In this document: positions 37,799 through 47,048 of the stretch, piece after piece
Layout of the letters: the number at the start of each line of letters is the position of its first letter
How positions within the stretch are numbered: the stretch's first letter is position 1
Origin: JALHOP01 sp964484195
GTDB taxonomy: Bacteria; Myxococcota; XYA12-FULL-58-9; JALHOP01
Assembly (NCBI GenBank): GCA_964484195.1
Contig: CAZAER010000006.1
Location: 124,001-188,000, forward strand
Direction of reading: 5' to 3'
Length of the DNA stretch: 64,000 nt
Translations under genes and position numbers: made by a program
Notes under the pieces: generated by a model
The model's input: only the letters and a program-made list of their open reading frames with translations
Told to the model about the DNA's origin: nothing
Databases searched by the model: none

Positions 37799-38668
37799 GT
37801 GGACACCCTGATCGATGGTTTTGCCGCCTACCTGCGGGGCGAGCGCCGTTTCTCCGAGAATACGGCACGCGCCTACGTCGCGGACCTCCGGTCCGTGTCC
37901 GCTTTCGCGGTGGAGCGCAAGGCGCCGCACCCGTCGAAATGGACACACGACCTCCTGCGCTCGCACCTCGCCCGTTGCCAGGGTGAGACCGGCCGCGCCA
38001 GCGCCGCGACCCTTGCACGCAAACAGAGCGCCCTCCGCGCCTTCTTCGCCTGGCTCAAGCGCGAACGGGCGGTGGAGAAAGATCCAACCGAAAAGCTGGT
38101 TACTCCCAAGCTACCGAAGCGGCTGCCGCGAGCGCTCGACGCCGACAGCGCCATGGCGATGGTCCGCGAAAGCAGCTCGAGTGACGGCGCCCGCGATCTC
38201 TGTGCGGTGCTGCTCATGTACGGAATGGGCCTGCGCGTGAGCGAGGTCGCCTCTCTGAAAGACGCCGACCTCGATCTCGAAGACCGCACGGCGCTCGTCC
38301 ACGGCAAAGGCGGCAAGCAGCGCATCGTGCCCGTGCCCGAGCAGTGCGTCGAGGCGCTCGCCGGCTATCGCAGCGTGCGACCCGCTTCAGCGGACGGGGC
38401 GTTCCTGGTTGGCCGCGGCGGCAAGGCGATCTCGACGCGTACGCTCACGCGTATCATCGACAGGAAAGCTTTGAGCGCCTTCGGCCGCCATGTCTCGCCG
38501 CATCAGCTGCGGCACAGCTTCGCCACGCACATGCTGGCGGGCGGGGCGAACCTGCGCGAAATCCAAGCGCTGTTGGGGCACAGCAATCTATCGACGACGC
38601 AGCGTTATACGGATGTCGCCGTGGAGCGCTTGTTCGCGGTGTACGACCAAGCCCATCCGCGCCGTTGA
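37799..38668 (+). CDS. xerC: Tyrosine recombinase XerC
   Basis: This 289-residue site-specific recombinase resolves chromosome dimers at dif. The catalytic residues are R146 (GLRVSEV), H235 and R238 (HQLRHSF), H261 (GHSNLST) and the nucleophile Y270, all present. It begins with GTG at 37799, 12 nt after trmFO. The trmFO neighbour marks it as a housekeeping Xer protein, not a phage integrase, although XerD cannot be excluded from sequence alone. Confidence 0.88.
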   Translation: MDTLIDGFAAYLRGERRFSENTARAYVADLRSVSAFAVERKAPHPSKWTHDLLRSHLARCQGETGRASAATLARKQSALRAFFAWLKRERAVEKDPTEKLVTPKLPKRLPRALDADSAMAMVRESSSSDGARDLCAVLLMYGMGLRVSEVASLKDADLDLEDRTALVHGKGGKQRIVPVPEQCVEALAGYRSVRPASADGAFLVGRGGKAISTRTLTRIIDRKALSAFGRHVSPHQLRHSFATHMLAGGANLREIQALLGHSNLSTTQRYTDVAVERLFAVYDQAHPRR

Positions 38669-38711
38669 CGCCTCATCGCGGCCGTGGAAGACGCAGGTTG
38701 GACGATTTCGC

Positions 38712-39230
38712 GTGAACGCCGCTCTCATCCTCACCGCAGCTCTCGACGAGCAATCCTTCGCGCACTTCGACGAGCTGCGTCAGCGGTATTATCCCAAGGA
38801 GCGCAACGTGGTGCCGGCGCACGTCACGCTGTTCCACGCGCTGCCGACCAACCACGAGCCGCGCATCCGCGACATTCTCGTCCACTTCTGCGACCGCACC
38901 CCAGTCCTCGCAGGGCAGGCGACCCGGCCGCGAAAGCTCAATGAGGGGGTGGCCTTCGAGCTGGAGGCCGCCGAGCTCACCCTGCTGCAGTTCAAGCTCA
39001 AAGAAGCCTTCGGAGGCTGGTGCACGGCGCAAGATCGCCTGCCCTACAAGCCGCACGTCACCATCGCGAACCGTCTCCCGCCTGCCGAGGCACGCGTCCT
39101 CTTCGAGACCATGCAGGTCCGGCACGCGCCCTTCGACGTCGCCTTCATGGGGATCGAGATGTGGCGCTACATGGGGGGCCCCTGGCAGCCCGTCGAGCGC
39201 ATCGACTTCATCGGTCCCGCGCCCGGTTGA
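38712..39230 (+). CDS. 2H-phosphoesterase / 2'-5' RNA ligase-like protein
   Basis: This is a 172-residue protein with two HxT/S motifs, HVTLFH near residue 37 and HVTIAN near 116, the two-histidine pattern of the 2'-5' RNA ligase and cyclic phosphodiesterase fold. It likely acts on RNA 2',3'-cyclic phosphates or on cyclic nucleotides. GTG at 38712 fits the expected length. It sits between xerC and queC in an otherwise tight operon. Confidence 0.8.
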   Translation: MNAALILTAALDEQSFAHFDELRQRYYPKERNVVPAHVTLFHALPTNHEPRIRDILVHFCDRTPVLAGQATRPRKLNEGVAFELEAAELTLLQFKLKEAFGGWCTAQDRLPYKPHVTIANRLPPAEARVLFETMQVRHAPFDVAFMGIEMWRYMGGPWQPVERIDFIGPAPG

Positions 39231-39261
39231 CTCCCCACCCCGCCCTTCCTATGTCAGCGCC

Positions 39262-39948
39262 GTGGCCAAGGCGTGCGTCGTATTACTGTCTGGCGGGCTC
39301 GATTCAGCGACCGTCCTCGCCATGGCACAGGCCCAAGGCTTCGACGCCCATTGCCTGACGGTGGCCTATGGCCAGCGCCATGCGGTCGAGACCAGAGCCG
39401 CCCGCCGCGTGGCCACCGCCATGAAGGTCCACGACCACCGCGTCGTCAACATCGACCTCCGCGCATTCGGTGGGTCCGCTCTCACGGACGACATCGCGGT
39501 ACCGAAAGATCGCAGCGACGCCGACATGGCCGACGGCGTGCCGGTGACCTACGTGCCCGCACGCAACACCATCTTCTTGAGCTACGCCTTGGGTTTCGCC
39601 GAGGTCATCGGTTCCTACGACGTGTTCACCGGGGTGAACGCCGTCGACTACAGCGGCTATCCCGATTGCCGCCCGGAATTCATCGCCGCGTTCGAAGCGT
39701 TGGCCAACGTGGCGACCGCCGCCAGCGCCCGCGGCCGGTTCACCATGCACGCGCCCCTCATCACCATGAAGAAGGCCGAGATCATTCGCGAGGGGGTGCG
39801 CTTGGGCGTCGATTACGCCCTCACGCACTCGTGTTACGATCCGGTCGACGATCTCGCCTGCGGCCACTGCGACTCGTGTCGCATCAGGGCTTCCGGCTTT
39901 GCCGCGGCGGGCGTGCCCGACCCGACCCGCTACGTGAAAACCCCATGA
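39262..39948 (+). CDS. queC: 7-cyano-7-deazaguanine synthase
   Basis: This 228-residue enzyme converts 7-carboxy-7-deazaguanine to preQ0 in queuosine biosynthesis. The PP-loop SGGLDSA is at about residues 10-16, and the zinc site is C191, C200, C203 and C206 in the spacing Cx8CxxCxxC. GTG at 39262 is used because the ATG at 39251 is out of frame. Its TGA stop overlaps the hslV start. Confidence 0.93.
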   Translation: MAKACVVLLSGGLDSATVLAMAQAQGFDAHCLTVAYGQRHAVETRAARRVATAMKVHDHRVVNIDLRAFGGSALTDDIAVPKDRSDADMADGVPVTYVPARNTIFLSYALGFAEVIGSYDVFTGVNAVDYSGYPDCRPEFIAAFEALANVATAASARGRFTMHAPLITMKKAEIIREGVRLGVDYALTHSCYDPVDDLACGHCDSCRIRASGFAAAGVPDPTRYVKTP

Positions 39949-40481
39949 CAACAGTCCTCGCTGTCCGCAAAAACGGGCACATGGTGATGGCCGCCGACGG
40001 CCAAGTCACCATGGCAAACACCGTGGTGAAGCACTCGGCCAAGAAGCTCCGCCGCATGTACAACGACCAAGTGCTCGCCGGCTTCGCCGGTGCCACGGCC
40101 GACGCGTTCACTCTCTTCGAGCGTTTCGAAGCCAAGCTCAAGGACTACAGCGGCAACGTCACACGCGCCGCGGTCGAGCTCACCAAAGATTGGCGGACCG
40201 ATCGCATGTTGCGCCGCCTCGAGGCTCTGCTCGTGGTCGCCGACCGTGAGCGCATCTTCGTGCTCTCGGGCACCGGCGACGTCATCGAGCCCGACCAAAA
40301 GACCGACAAAGGCAGCGCCATCGCCATCGGCAGCGGCGGCAACTTCGCTCTCTCGGCCGCCCGCGCCTTGATCGACCACACCGACATGAACGCGCGCGCT
40401 ATCGCGGAGTCGGCGATGAAGATTGCCTCCGATCTCTGCATTTACACCAACGCCAGTGTGGCCTTCGAGGAGCTCAAATGA
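39945..40481 (+). CDS. hslV: ATP-dependent protease peptidase subunit HslV
   Basis: This is the 178-residue proteolytic ring subunit of HslVU. After removal of Met the nucleophile is Thr2 (MTTVLAVRKNG). Conserved Lys and Asp around LVVADRERIFVLSGTGDVIEP are present. The ATGA overlap with queC couples translation. It forms the proteasome-like core with HslU downstream. Confidence 0.94.
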   Translation: MTTVLAVRKNGHMVMAADGQVTMANTVVKHSAKKLRRMYNDQVLAGFAGATADAFTLFERFEAKLKDYSGNVTRAAVELTKDWRTDRMLRRLEALLVVADRERIFVLSGTGDVIEPDQKTDKGSAIAIGSGGNFALSAARALIDHTDMNARAIAESAMKIASDLCIYTNASVAFEELK

Positions 40482-41857
40482 GCACGGCACCGACCGAGCG
40501 CTCTTTCACACCGCGCGAAATCGTCAGCGAGCTCGACAAATACATCGTCGGCCAGCACAAGGCGAAGCGCGCCGTCGCCATCGCCCTGCGCAACCGTTGG
40601 CGCCGCAAGCGCGTCCCCGAGCATCTTCGCGACGAGATCGCGCCGAAGAACATCATCCTCATCGGCTCGACGGGTGTCGGCAAGACCGAGATCGCCCGCC
40701 GCCTAGCGAAGCTCTCCCAGGCCCCGTTCATCAAAATCGAAGCCAGCAAGTTCACCGAGGTCGGCTATGTCGGCCGCGACGTCGACTCGATGATCCGCGA
40801 CCTCATCGAGAGCGCCGTCCAGCTGGTGCGAGAGGAAGAGAAAGAGCGCGTCATGGTGCAGGCACGCGCTCACGCCGAGGACCGCGTGCTCGACGTCCTG
40901 CTGCCCAAGCCGAAGTACGAGCAGGTCGGCTTCAGCGTCAACACCACGGCCACCGCGACGCCGATGGACGATTCGTCACGCGAGCGCCTCCGCGGCATGT
41001 TGCGTGCCGGCGAGCTGAACGACCGCGAGGTGCAGATCGACGCTCAGGAGAAGACCATTCCGACGATGCAGGTCTTTTCGAACGCCGGCCTCGAAGAGAT
41101 GGGGCTCAACCTCCAGGACATGATGGGCCAGCTCACCGGCAAGGGCCGTACGCGAAAGCGGAGGGTCAAGGTGCCGGAGGCGATCGAGATTTTCGCCGCC
41201 GAAGAGGCCAACAAGCTCATCGACCAGGACACGGTCATCAAGGAAAGCATCAGCCGCTGCGAGAATCACGGCATCGTCTTCCTCGACGAGATCGACAAGA
41301 TCGCCCGGCGCGAAGGCGGCTCTTCGCACGGTCCCGACGTCTCGCGCGAAGGCGTGCAACGCGACATCTTGCCAATCGTCGAAGGGTCAGCGGTCACCAC
41401 CAAATACGGCATCGTCCGCACCGACCACATCTTGTTCATCGCCGCCGGCGCCTTCCACGTCAGCAAGGTGAGCGATCTCATTCCCGAGCTGCAAGGCCGT
41501 TTCCCAATCCGCGTCGAGCTCGATTCGCTGGGCGAGCCGGAGCTGCTCCGCATCCTCCGCGAGCCGAAGAACGCGCTGCCGGTGCAGTACAGCGCGCTAC
41601 TGCAAACCGAGGGCGTCACGCTGTCGTTCACCGACGACGGGCTCCAGGAGCTCGCGCGCATCGCGGCTTTCGTGAACGGCCGGGCCGAGAACATCGGGGC
41701 GCGACGCTTGCACACGGTGTTCGAGCGCTTGCTCGAAGACGTATCGTTCAGCGCGCCGGAGAAGAATGGGGCGCAAGTGGTCGTCGACCGCGCCTTCGTG
41801 CAAAAGCAGCTCGCCGAGTTCCTCACGCAGGAAGATCTGAGCCGCTACATCCTCTGA
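40478..41857 (+). CDS. hslU: ATP-dependent protease ATPase subunit HslU
   Basis: This is a 459-residue AAA+ unfoldase. Walker A GSTGVGKT is at residues 63-70 and Walker B in IVFLDEIDKIA, with the family ending LSRYIL that inserts into HslV. An intermediate I-domain covers roughly residues 105-240. It overlaps hslV by 4 nt and the convergent YkgJ gene by 13 nt. Confidence 0.95.
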   Translation: MSTAPTERSFTPREIVSELDKYIVGQHKAKRAVAIALRNRWRRKRVPEHLRDEIAPKNIILIGSTGVGKTEIARRLAKLSQAPFIKIEASKFTEVGYVGRDVDSMIRDLIESAVQLVREEEKERVMVQARAHAEDRVLDVLLPKPKYEQVGFSVNTTATATPMDDSSRERLRGMLRAGELNDREVQIDAQEKTIPTMQVFSNAGLEEMGLNLQDMMGQLTGKGRTRKRRVKVPEAIEIFAAEEANKLIDQDTVIKESISRCENHGIVFLDEIDKIARREGGSSHGPDVSREGVQRDILPIVEGSAVTTKYGIVRTDHILFIAAGAFHVSKVSDLIPELQGRFPIRVELDSLGEPELLRILREPKNALPVQYSALLQTEGVTLSFTDDGLQELARIAAFVNGRAENIGARRLHTVFERLLEDVSFSAPEKNGAQVVVDRAFVQKQLAEFLTQEDLSRYIL

Positions 41858-42465
41858 GCGTACATCCACTGAATGTAATACGGGTACACCTGTCGCTTGA
41901 ACGTGAGCGGCAGGCTCTCGAGCATCTTGGCGAGGGGCCGTGCCCGCAATAGCGTCACCGACTTGCCGCCAAGGTGGGCGCCCACGAGGTGGCAACCGTA
42001 GACGCCGCCATCCTCGTTGAACGACGAGCCGAAGAGTCGGGCATAAAGCTCGCGCCCCGGATAGGCCTCGCAAGCGCCGTCATCGCCGAGGATCGGGCAC
42101 ACGAACTTGAGCTTCGCCGCGATGGCGTCGTGCTCGGGCGTGTGCTCGCCATCGAGCGCGTCAATCAGCGCCTTGTGCTCCTCGTACAGCGCCAGCCCGC
42201 GCGAGACGATGCGTTCCAGCACCTCGTCGCTGGCGTTGGTCTGCAGCCAGTCCCAGGCGAAGAAGAACTCGAGCGGCGTCATGAACACCGACTCTTTGCA
42301 ACAATGCGAGCAGCCCCGGTGACACGGCAGGTCGAGGTCTTTGGTGTTGGCTGCGTTGCGCTCGTCCACGTGAGCGTACAAAGCTCGTAGCCCCTCGAAC
42401 GCGTCGTCGAGCTCGACGCCAACGGCGCGCGCCATGACCCGCAGGTCGAATCGGCGGACGGTCAT
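41845..42465 (-). CDS. YkgJ-family cysteine-cluster protein
   Basis: This is a 206-residue protein with the signature CHRGCSHCC (C-x3-C-x2-CC) followed by FVCPILGDDGACEAY, the metal-binding cysteines of YkgJ/UPF0153. Family members bind zinc or an iron-sulfur cluster, and the function is unknown. The start overlaps the stop of the 161-residue membrane gene by 4 nt, so it is the last gene of the barrel and metzincin operon. The extreme 3' end overlaps hslU. Confidence 0.75.
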   Translation of the reverse strand: MTVRRFDLRVMARAVGVELDDAFEGLRALYAHVDERNAANTKDLDLPCHRGCSHCCKESVFMTPLEFFFAWDWLQTNASDEVLERIVSRGLALYEEHKALIDALDGEHTPEHDAIAAKLKFVCPILGDDGACEAYPGRELYARLFGSSFNEDGGVYGCHLVGAHLGGKSVTLLRARPLAKMLESLPLTFKRQVYPYYIQWMYAQRM

Positions 42466-42947
42466 TTCGCGCCGCGGCTCACGAGCTCTCGCGACTTACC
42501 GTCACGCGTACGTACCGTGATGGCGCTGACCTGCATGTCGACGGGCGCGGATTGGCGCTTCGTGACCGACTTGCCGACGCGCTCGATGACCTCCTCGCGT
42601 TGGAAGTCCTTCAAGAAGAGCGTGACCTTCTCGCCGGAGTGCACGAGGTCGCGCTTCACGGCGAACCCGCCGTCGATCTCGAAGACCACGTCGTACCAGT
42701 GCGCCCTGCCCTCGTTCTGGACGACGAAATAGCGACCGACGACCATGTCGCCCTCGAGCACCATGATGCGTGCTTCGATTTGGTTGGTCTTGTCGTCCGC
42801 CGGAGCGGCCACGACGACCGTGGCCATACACAAGAAAATGTAGATGCCGACGACGATGACCTTGATCTGTCCGTAGATCGACAGATGGCGGAAGCGCTCG
42901 ACGAGCGCCTCCATCCAGCGTTTCAGTTGGTCACTTCTCGAAGACAT
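42462..42947 (-). CDS. Membrane-anchored protein, unknown
   Basis: This is a 161-residue protein with a short cytoplasmic N-terminus (MSSRSDQLKRWMEALVE) and one membrane segment (about residues 28-47). A periplasmic beta-rich part (RYFVVQNEGRAHWYDVVFE) has no known domain. The start overlaps the metzincin stop by 17 nt, and the stop overlaps the YkgJ gene by 4 nt. This is strong coupling, so it may assist the secreted proteases. Confidence 0.6.
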   Translation of the reverse strand: MSSRSDQLKRWMEALVERFRHLSIYGQIKVIVVGIYIFLCMATVVVAAPADDKTNQIEARIMVLEGDMVVGRYFVVQNEGRAHWYDVVFEIDGGFAVKRDLVHSGEKVTLFLKDFQREEVIERVGKSVTKRQSAPVDMQVSAITVRTRDGKSRELVSRGAK

Positions 42948-45900
42948 CGCTCAGCTGCCGGACGATATCGAGGAAGCTCGAGCGCTCGTTCACACCACGT
43001 TCTGCGCGCCGCAGCTCGAGCTCCGCCGCGGCGGTCGCCGCCGACGCGGGGTCGTTCGCAAGCTCGGTGTCGTAGAGCGTCTTCGCAGGCGTGTACACGT
43101 CGTCGACGTAGGTCTGCGCTTCCTGCACCGCCAAGGCGCCCAGGTTCTGCGGCGGATTCTCACCCGGTGACGGTTGCGTCACCGTGATCGGCGCAATGTA
43201 GCGGTAGTGCGTGAGCGGGTCCTCGTAGGTCTCCGTCGTCACACCGAAGGTGAGGCAGTCCTCGTAGCCTTCGAGGCAGACACGGCTGTAGTTCAAGAAG
43301 TCCTCGGTGTAGTCGAACATCGAGTCGTAGCGCGCCATCGGCAGCACCACGCTGTAATAGCGGAGCGTCCAGCTCGTCGACGGCTGAATGCCAGGCAGGC
43401 CCGGCGCCGGCGGCGTCTGGTAGGCATCGACCAGTGGCGAGGGCTGGAAGCGATTCGCCTCGGGCGCGGTCGCGTCGTAGCGCCAGGCGACGCCCTGGAA
43501 GTCTTGCTTGAACGCGCTCGTGAACAACTGGAGGAGCTCGGGGTGCAGGCCGCGCCAGTACGACAGCGAGAATGCGCCCGAGTCCAAGTAGTCGTTGAAG
43601 TTGCGGTAGAAGAAGCCTTCGTTGCTCGTGATCGCGGAGATTGCCGCGTACTTGTCCCAGAACGCGCCGATGCGCGTCGGCTCGTAGTCGTACTCCTGGC
43701 TCCACGTGGTGTTCAGATAGCGGCCCACACCGGGGTCGACCGCCATGGTCGTGCCAGAGGCGCAGGTACCACCAGTCGCGAGTGGCTCGTAGAGGTTTGC
43801 GACCGTGTCCAAACAGTAGTCGCCGGGCTCGGGCATCATGAGCACCGATGCCAGGTCGTTGAGGCCGTCGATGCTCGCCGCCTGCCAGTCGTCACCGAGT
43901 GGGAAGTCGTTCAGCGTCACCCATTGGCCGTCGAGGTCGTAGCCGAGGCCGTCGTTGCCGTAGAGATAGTAGCGGTACACCGATGACATCGGGCCGAAGT
44001 ACGCCCGGATGAGCTGCGCCGCGTAGCGCCGCAGGTTGGTGTAGCGGAATGCGAAATTCGCGCGGTCGCGCTTGAACGCCTGGAACACGTAGTACTGCGA
44101 GTAACGCTCCCAGCGGTCGGCGACGAGCTCGCGGTAGTTCGCTCCCTTGTCGTAGGGTTGGCAGGTGACGTTCGAGTCGAAGACGTAGTCGTCGGGGCAG
44201 AACTTGTACGGCACTTCGTCGTAGTCGAAGAGCTCGAAGTCGCGGTCTTGATAGTAGTTGGTGGTCGCCTCGTACAAGCGGTCGAACGCGATGTAGCGGC
44301 GCGCGCGGATGTTCTGAACGCGCGGCGTCTGAGTATCGAGCGCCTGCTTGAGATACGAGAGCAGTCCGCGATTGTAGAGCTCGTACTCACGCTGCCGGGT
44401 CGCCGGATCCTGCGCGTTGGTGTAGGCGTCGAAGTGCTCGATGGCGGTGAGCAGCGCCGGGTCGCAGTTGATGCTGGTGGTGCATGACAGGCCACCGCCC
44501 AAGATCTTGGGGATCTGCGTGTAGTCATAGAGATAGAGCAGGTCACCCTGGTCGAATGGCGCGATGCCCGGATTCCACAGCTGCACGAGGCCCGCGTAAC
44601 CGAACGCGATAGCGGCCTCATCGTAGGGACCAACGCCGGCCACGTCATCGAAGGCGCGCGCCGAGTAGTCCATGATCGACGAGTATTGGTAGCGATCGGC
44701 CTTGGTGCTGTTGCCCGCACCATCGGTGCGCTTCACGGTCTCGGTCGCTGCGTCGTAGTGCTGCCAGAATTCGTCGTGATAGTTCAGGGCGTCGAACGAG
44801 CCCTCGAAGTTGTGGCGCAGGCCGAGCGTGTGACCGACCTCGTGCAGAGCAATCGCCTCGAAGACCATGGCGCGGGCGCGCTTGTAGACTTCTTCGTAGG
44901 GAAGACCGCGCAGCTCCTCGGCGATGTGCAAGAGGCCTTCATCCGCGAACGCGGCCTCCATGGCGCAGCCGCCGCGTGCGAGCTTCATGTGCGCTTCTTG
45001 CGAGCCCATCGTCAGATCGCGCAGCGCCGCGAGCGGTGAGGTCTCCCCTTCCGCCTGTTCGAGCGCGCCCAAGATGGTGCCCGACGAGCTGATCATGGTG
45101 TCGCGCGCCAAGGTGCCGGAGAGCGCCGGGAGCGAGCTCTCGTCGCCGAGCAATCCGCGGGCGATTTCGTCGTTTGCCAGGAGCTCACGATCGAGCGGTG
45201 AGCCGGTCAGCTTGTTCAAGCGGGCGTTGGCGCGTTGGGTGGCGTACTGCTTGGCCGTCGGGTGGCCAAGGCCAGTCAACGAGCCTTGCGCCGTGGCGAG
45301 GTCATCGCGTGAGGCGGGCGACGGGCCGCGACGCAGCATGGTCTCGAAATTCGAGGTGCGGCCCCGCAAGGCTTGGAGCTTGGTGGTCGAGTGCGCTCCC
45401 GAGACGCTTGCTTGCGCACCGAAGCCGCGGTTCGCCTGGATGCGGGTGCGCGCGAACTCGCCAGAGCTCACCTCGCCCACCGACATGTCACCGTTCATGA
45501 GGGCGACCGCGTCCGCCGCCGAAGCGGCATAGATCGACATATAGGCGCCATAGACGTTGGCGTTGGCCGCGATGATCTCGCCGGTCTCGGGGTCGGCAAC
45601 CGACGGGCCGTAGCCCAAGATGCCGCCGTAGCTGTTCGGCGTGTCGTGCCAGGACAACGAGCTCCAGCGGAGATCGCCCGGCTTCTGCCAGACGAATCGG
45701 TCGTCGCCCTGTCTGTCCGCCGTAGCGGCTTCCAAGACGGAGCACGCGCGCTTCACGTTGGCGCGGGTGATGGTCACGATGCCCCAGGACGCGAGCGTGT
45801 CGATGAGGTCGTGTTGCTGCGCGAACGTGGTGGCGTTGTCGACGTTGCAGCCGTTCTGAGCGACCGCGAACATGGTCGCGATGTTCGACGGCTGGATGTT

Positions 45901-47040
45901 GAGATTCTGGCCCTGCATGTTCTTGAGGACCGCGACGGACTTGCGCATCGCGAGATCCCACTCGCCGAACACCTGGTGGGTTGCGTCCCAAATCTCGGGG
46001 TCATCGGGAAAGTCGACGTTCGTGTAGTAGGTGAGCTGCCGTGCCTTGCGCTGCTCGAGGGGGATGAGCCCGCCCTGCGCGTCGTAGTTCTGCTCCCAGA
46101 TGTTCCAGCGATTCGCGAGGAAGATACGACCGTCGCGCGTCCACTGATACTCGTTGTCGTAGGCGAGGCGTTCGGTACGGAAAAAGCCGAAGCGCTCGAA
46201 CATCGGCACGCCAATGCGCTGGCAAGCGCCGTCGACCTGGCCGTCATTGTCGCCGTCGCAGTCGCTGATGGCGACGCCGCTAGCGTCGTAGACGATGGCC
46301 TCGTCGGGATAATACAGCGGCTCGTAGTCTCGGCGTTGCGCCCGCATGAACGAGAGCTTCACTTTCACCTCGGCCTTGCCGCAGAAGTAGTCCTGCAAGG
46401 CGGCGCAGACGCGGGCGTCGGTCCACATGCTGTAGTTGCCGACGACGTTGATCGCCTCGCGCGTAATCTCCGCGCGATTCGGATTATCGATCTCGTGCTC
46501 TTGCGTGTAGTACGGCGTCGACGGGTACAGCCAGACCGCGTAGTCGATGCTCTGCCAACCGTCGGTGACCAAGTTCACCGACCAGTCGACGCGCATGAAC
46601 TGCCGCTCGAACCACGGCCGGTCCGTCGTGTTCTCGACGATGACGTTGTTCTGGTCGCCGGTGGCCGGATTGTACTCGCGACGCACGTCGAAATGGCTAG
46701 TGATGCGGAATGCCGCGACCGGCGAGCCCTTGAACGTGTTACCGGCGCCGTTGTTCGATTGCTCCTGGTTCTCGAGGTAGGCGTAGGTTCGGTAGGCGAT
46801 GACCTGGTTCTCTTGGACCTCCCAGCGCACCTTCTCGCCGTCCCCCTGCACGCCCTGGAACAGGATGCCTTGGTTGTACTGGGCCTCGACGACCGTCGGC
46901 ACGTAGTACCACTCGCCGTCGAACAAGGCCTTGTCGACCTTGTTGGCTTGAGTACGGTCGATGTCTTTGACGTTGCCGTCGCAGGCCGCGATAGCGGTTG
47001 CAAGCAGGGTCAGCGCCAGTGCATTGGCGAGGTGTTTCAT
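42931..47040 (-). CDS. Giant zinc metalloprotease lipoprotein 1 (metzincin, DUF4953-like)
   Basis: This is a 1369-residue lipoprotein. The lipobox ends in AIAAC with the lipid cysteine near residue 20. The zinc site HEVGHTLGLRH is at residues 733-743 and is followed by a Met-turn SIMDY, the pattern of the EcxA-type met-zincin (DUF4953) family. The N-terminal half contains strand-rich repeats (DNNVIVENTTDRPWF-like spacing), and the C-terminus ends in a helical stretch (LELRRAERGVNERSSFLDI). All three zinc histidines and the catalytic Glu are present. The start at 47040 has GAGGGG 6 nt before it, overlapping the upstream stop. It is a paralogue of the next gene. Confidence 0.85.
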   Translation of the reverse strand: MKHLANALALTLLATAIAACDGNVKDIDRTQANKVDKALFDGEWYYVPTVVEAQYNQGILFQGVQGDGEKVRWEVQENQVIAYRTYAYLENQEQSNNGAGNTFKGSPVAAFRITSHFDVRREYNPATGDQNNVIVENTTDRPWFERQFMRVDWSVNLVTDGWQSIDYAVWLYPSTPYYTQEHEIDNPNRAEITREAINVVGNYSMWTDARVCAALQDYFCGKAEVKVKLSFMRAQRRDYEPLYYPDEAIVYDASGVAISDCDGDNDGQVDGACQRIGVPMFERFGFFRTERLAYDNEYQWTRDGRIFLANRWNIWEQNYDAQGGLIPLEQRKARQLTYYTNVDFPDDPEIWDATHQVFGEWDLAMRKSVAVLKNMQGQNLNIQPSNIATMFAVAQNGCNVDNATTFAQQHDLIDTLASWGIVTITRANVKRACSVLEAATADRQGDDRFVWQKPGDLRWSSLSWHDTPNSYGGILGYGPSVADPETGEIIAANANVYGAYMSIYAASAADAVALMNGDMSVGEVSSGEFARTRIQANRGFGAQASVSGAHSTTKLQALRGRTSNFETMLRRGPSPASRDDLATAQGSLTGLGHPTAKQYATQRANARLNKLTGSPLDRELLANDEIARGLLGDESSLPALSGTLARDTMISSSGTILGALEQAEGETSPLAALRDLTMGSQEAHMKLARGGCAMEAAFADEGLLHIAEELRGLPYEEVYKRARAMVFEAIALHEVGHTLGLRHNFEGSFDALNYHDEFWQHYDAATETVKRTDGAGNSTKADRYQYSSIMDYSARAFDDVAGVGPYDEAAIAFGYAGLVQLWNPGIAPFDQGDLLYLYDYTQIPKILGGGLSCTTSINCDPALLTAIEHFDAYTNAQDPATRQREYELYNRGLLSYLKQALDTQTPRVQNIRARRYIAFDRLYEATTNYYQDRDFELFDYDEVPYKFCPDDYVFDSNVTCQPYDKGANYRELVADRWERYSQYYVFQAFKRDRANFAFRYTNLRRYAAQLIRAYFGPMSSVYRYYLYGNDGLGYDLDGQWVTLNDFPLGDDWQAASIDGLNDLASVLMMPEPGDYCLDTVANLYEPLATGGTCASGTTMAVDPGVGRYLNTTWSQEYDYEPTRIGAFWDKYAAISAITSNEGFFYRNFNDYLDSGAFSLSYWRGLHPELLQLFTSAFKQDFQGVAWRYDATAPEANRFQPSPLVDAYQTPPAPGLPGIQPSTSWTLRYYSVVLPMARYDSMFDYTEDFLNYSRVCLEGYEDCLTFGVTTETYEDPLTHYRYIAPITVTQPSPGENPPQNLGALAVQEAQTYVDDVYTPAKTLYDTELANDPASAATAAAELELRRAERGVNERSSFLDIVRQLSDVFEK

Positions 47041-47048
47041 GGCGCCCC

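Noticed and set aside
37799..38668. Phage integrase / mobile element
   Set aside because: The recombinase is next to trmFO and hslVU and has no attachment-site or phage genes near it.
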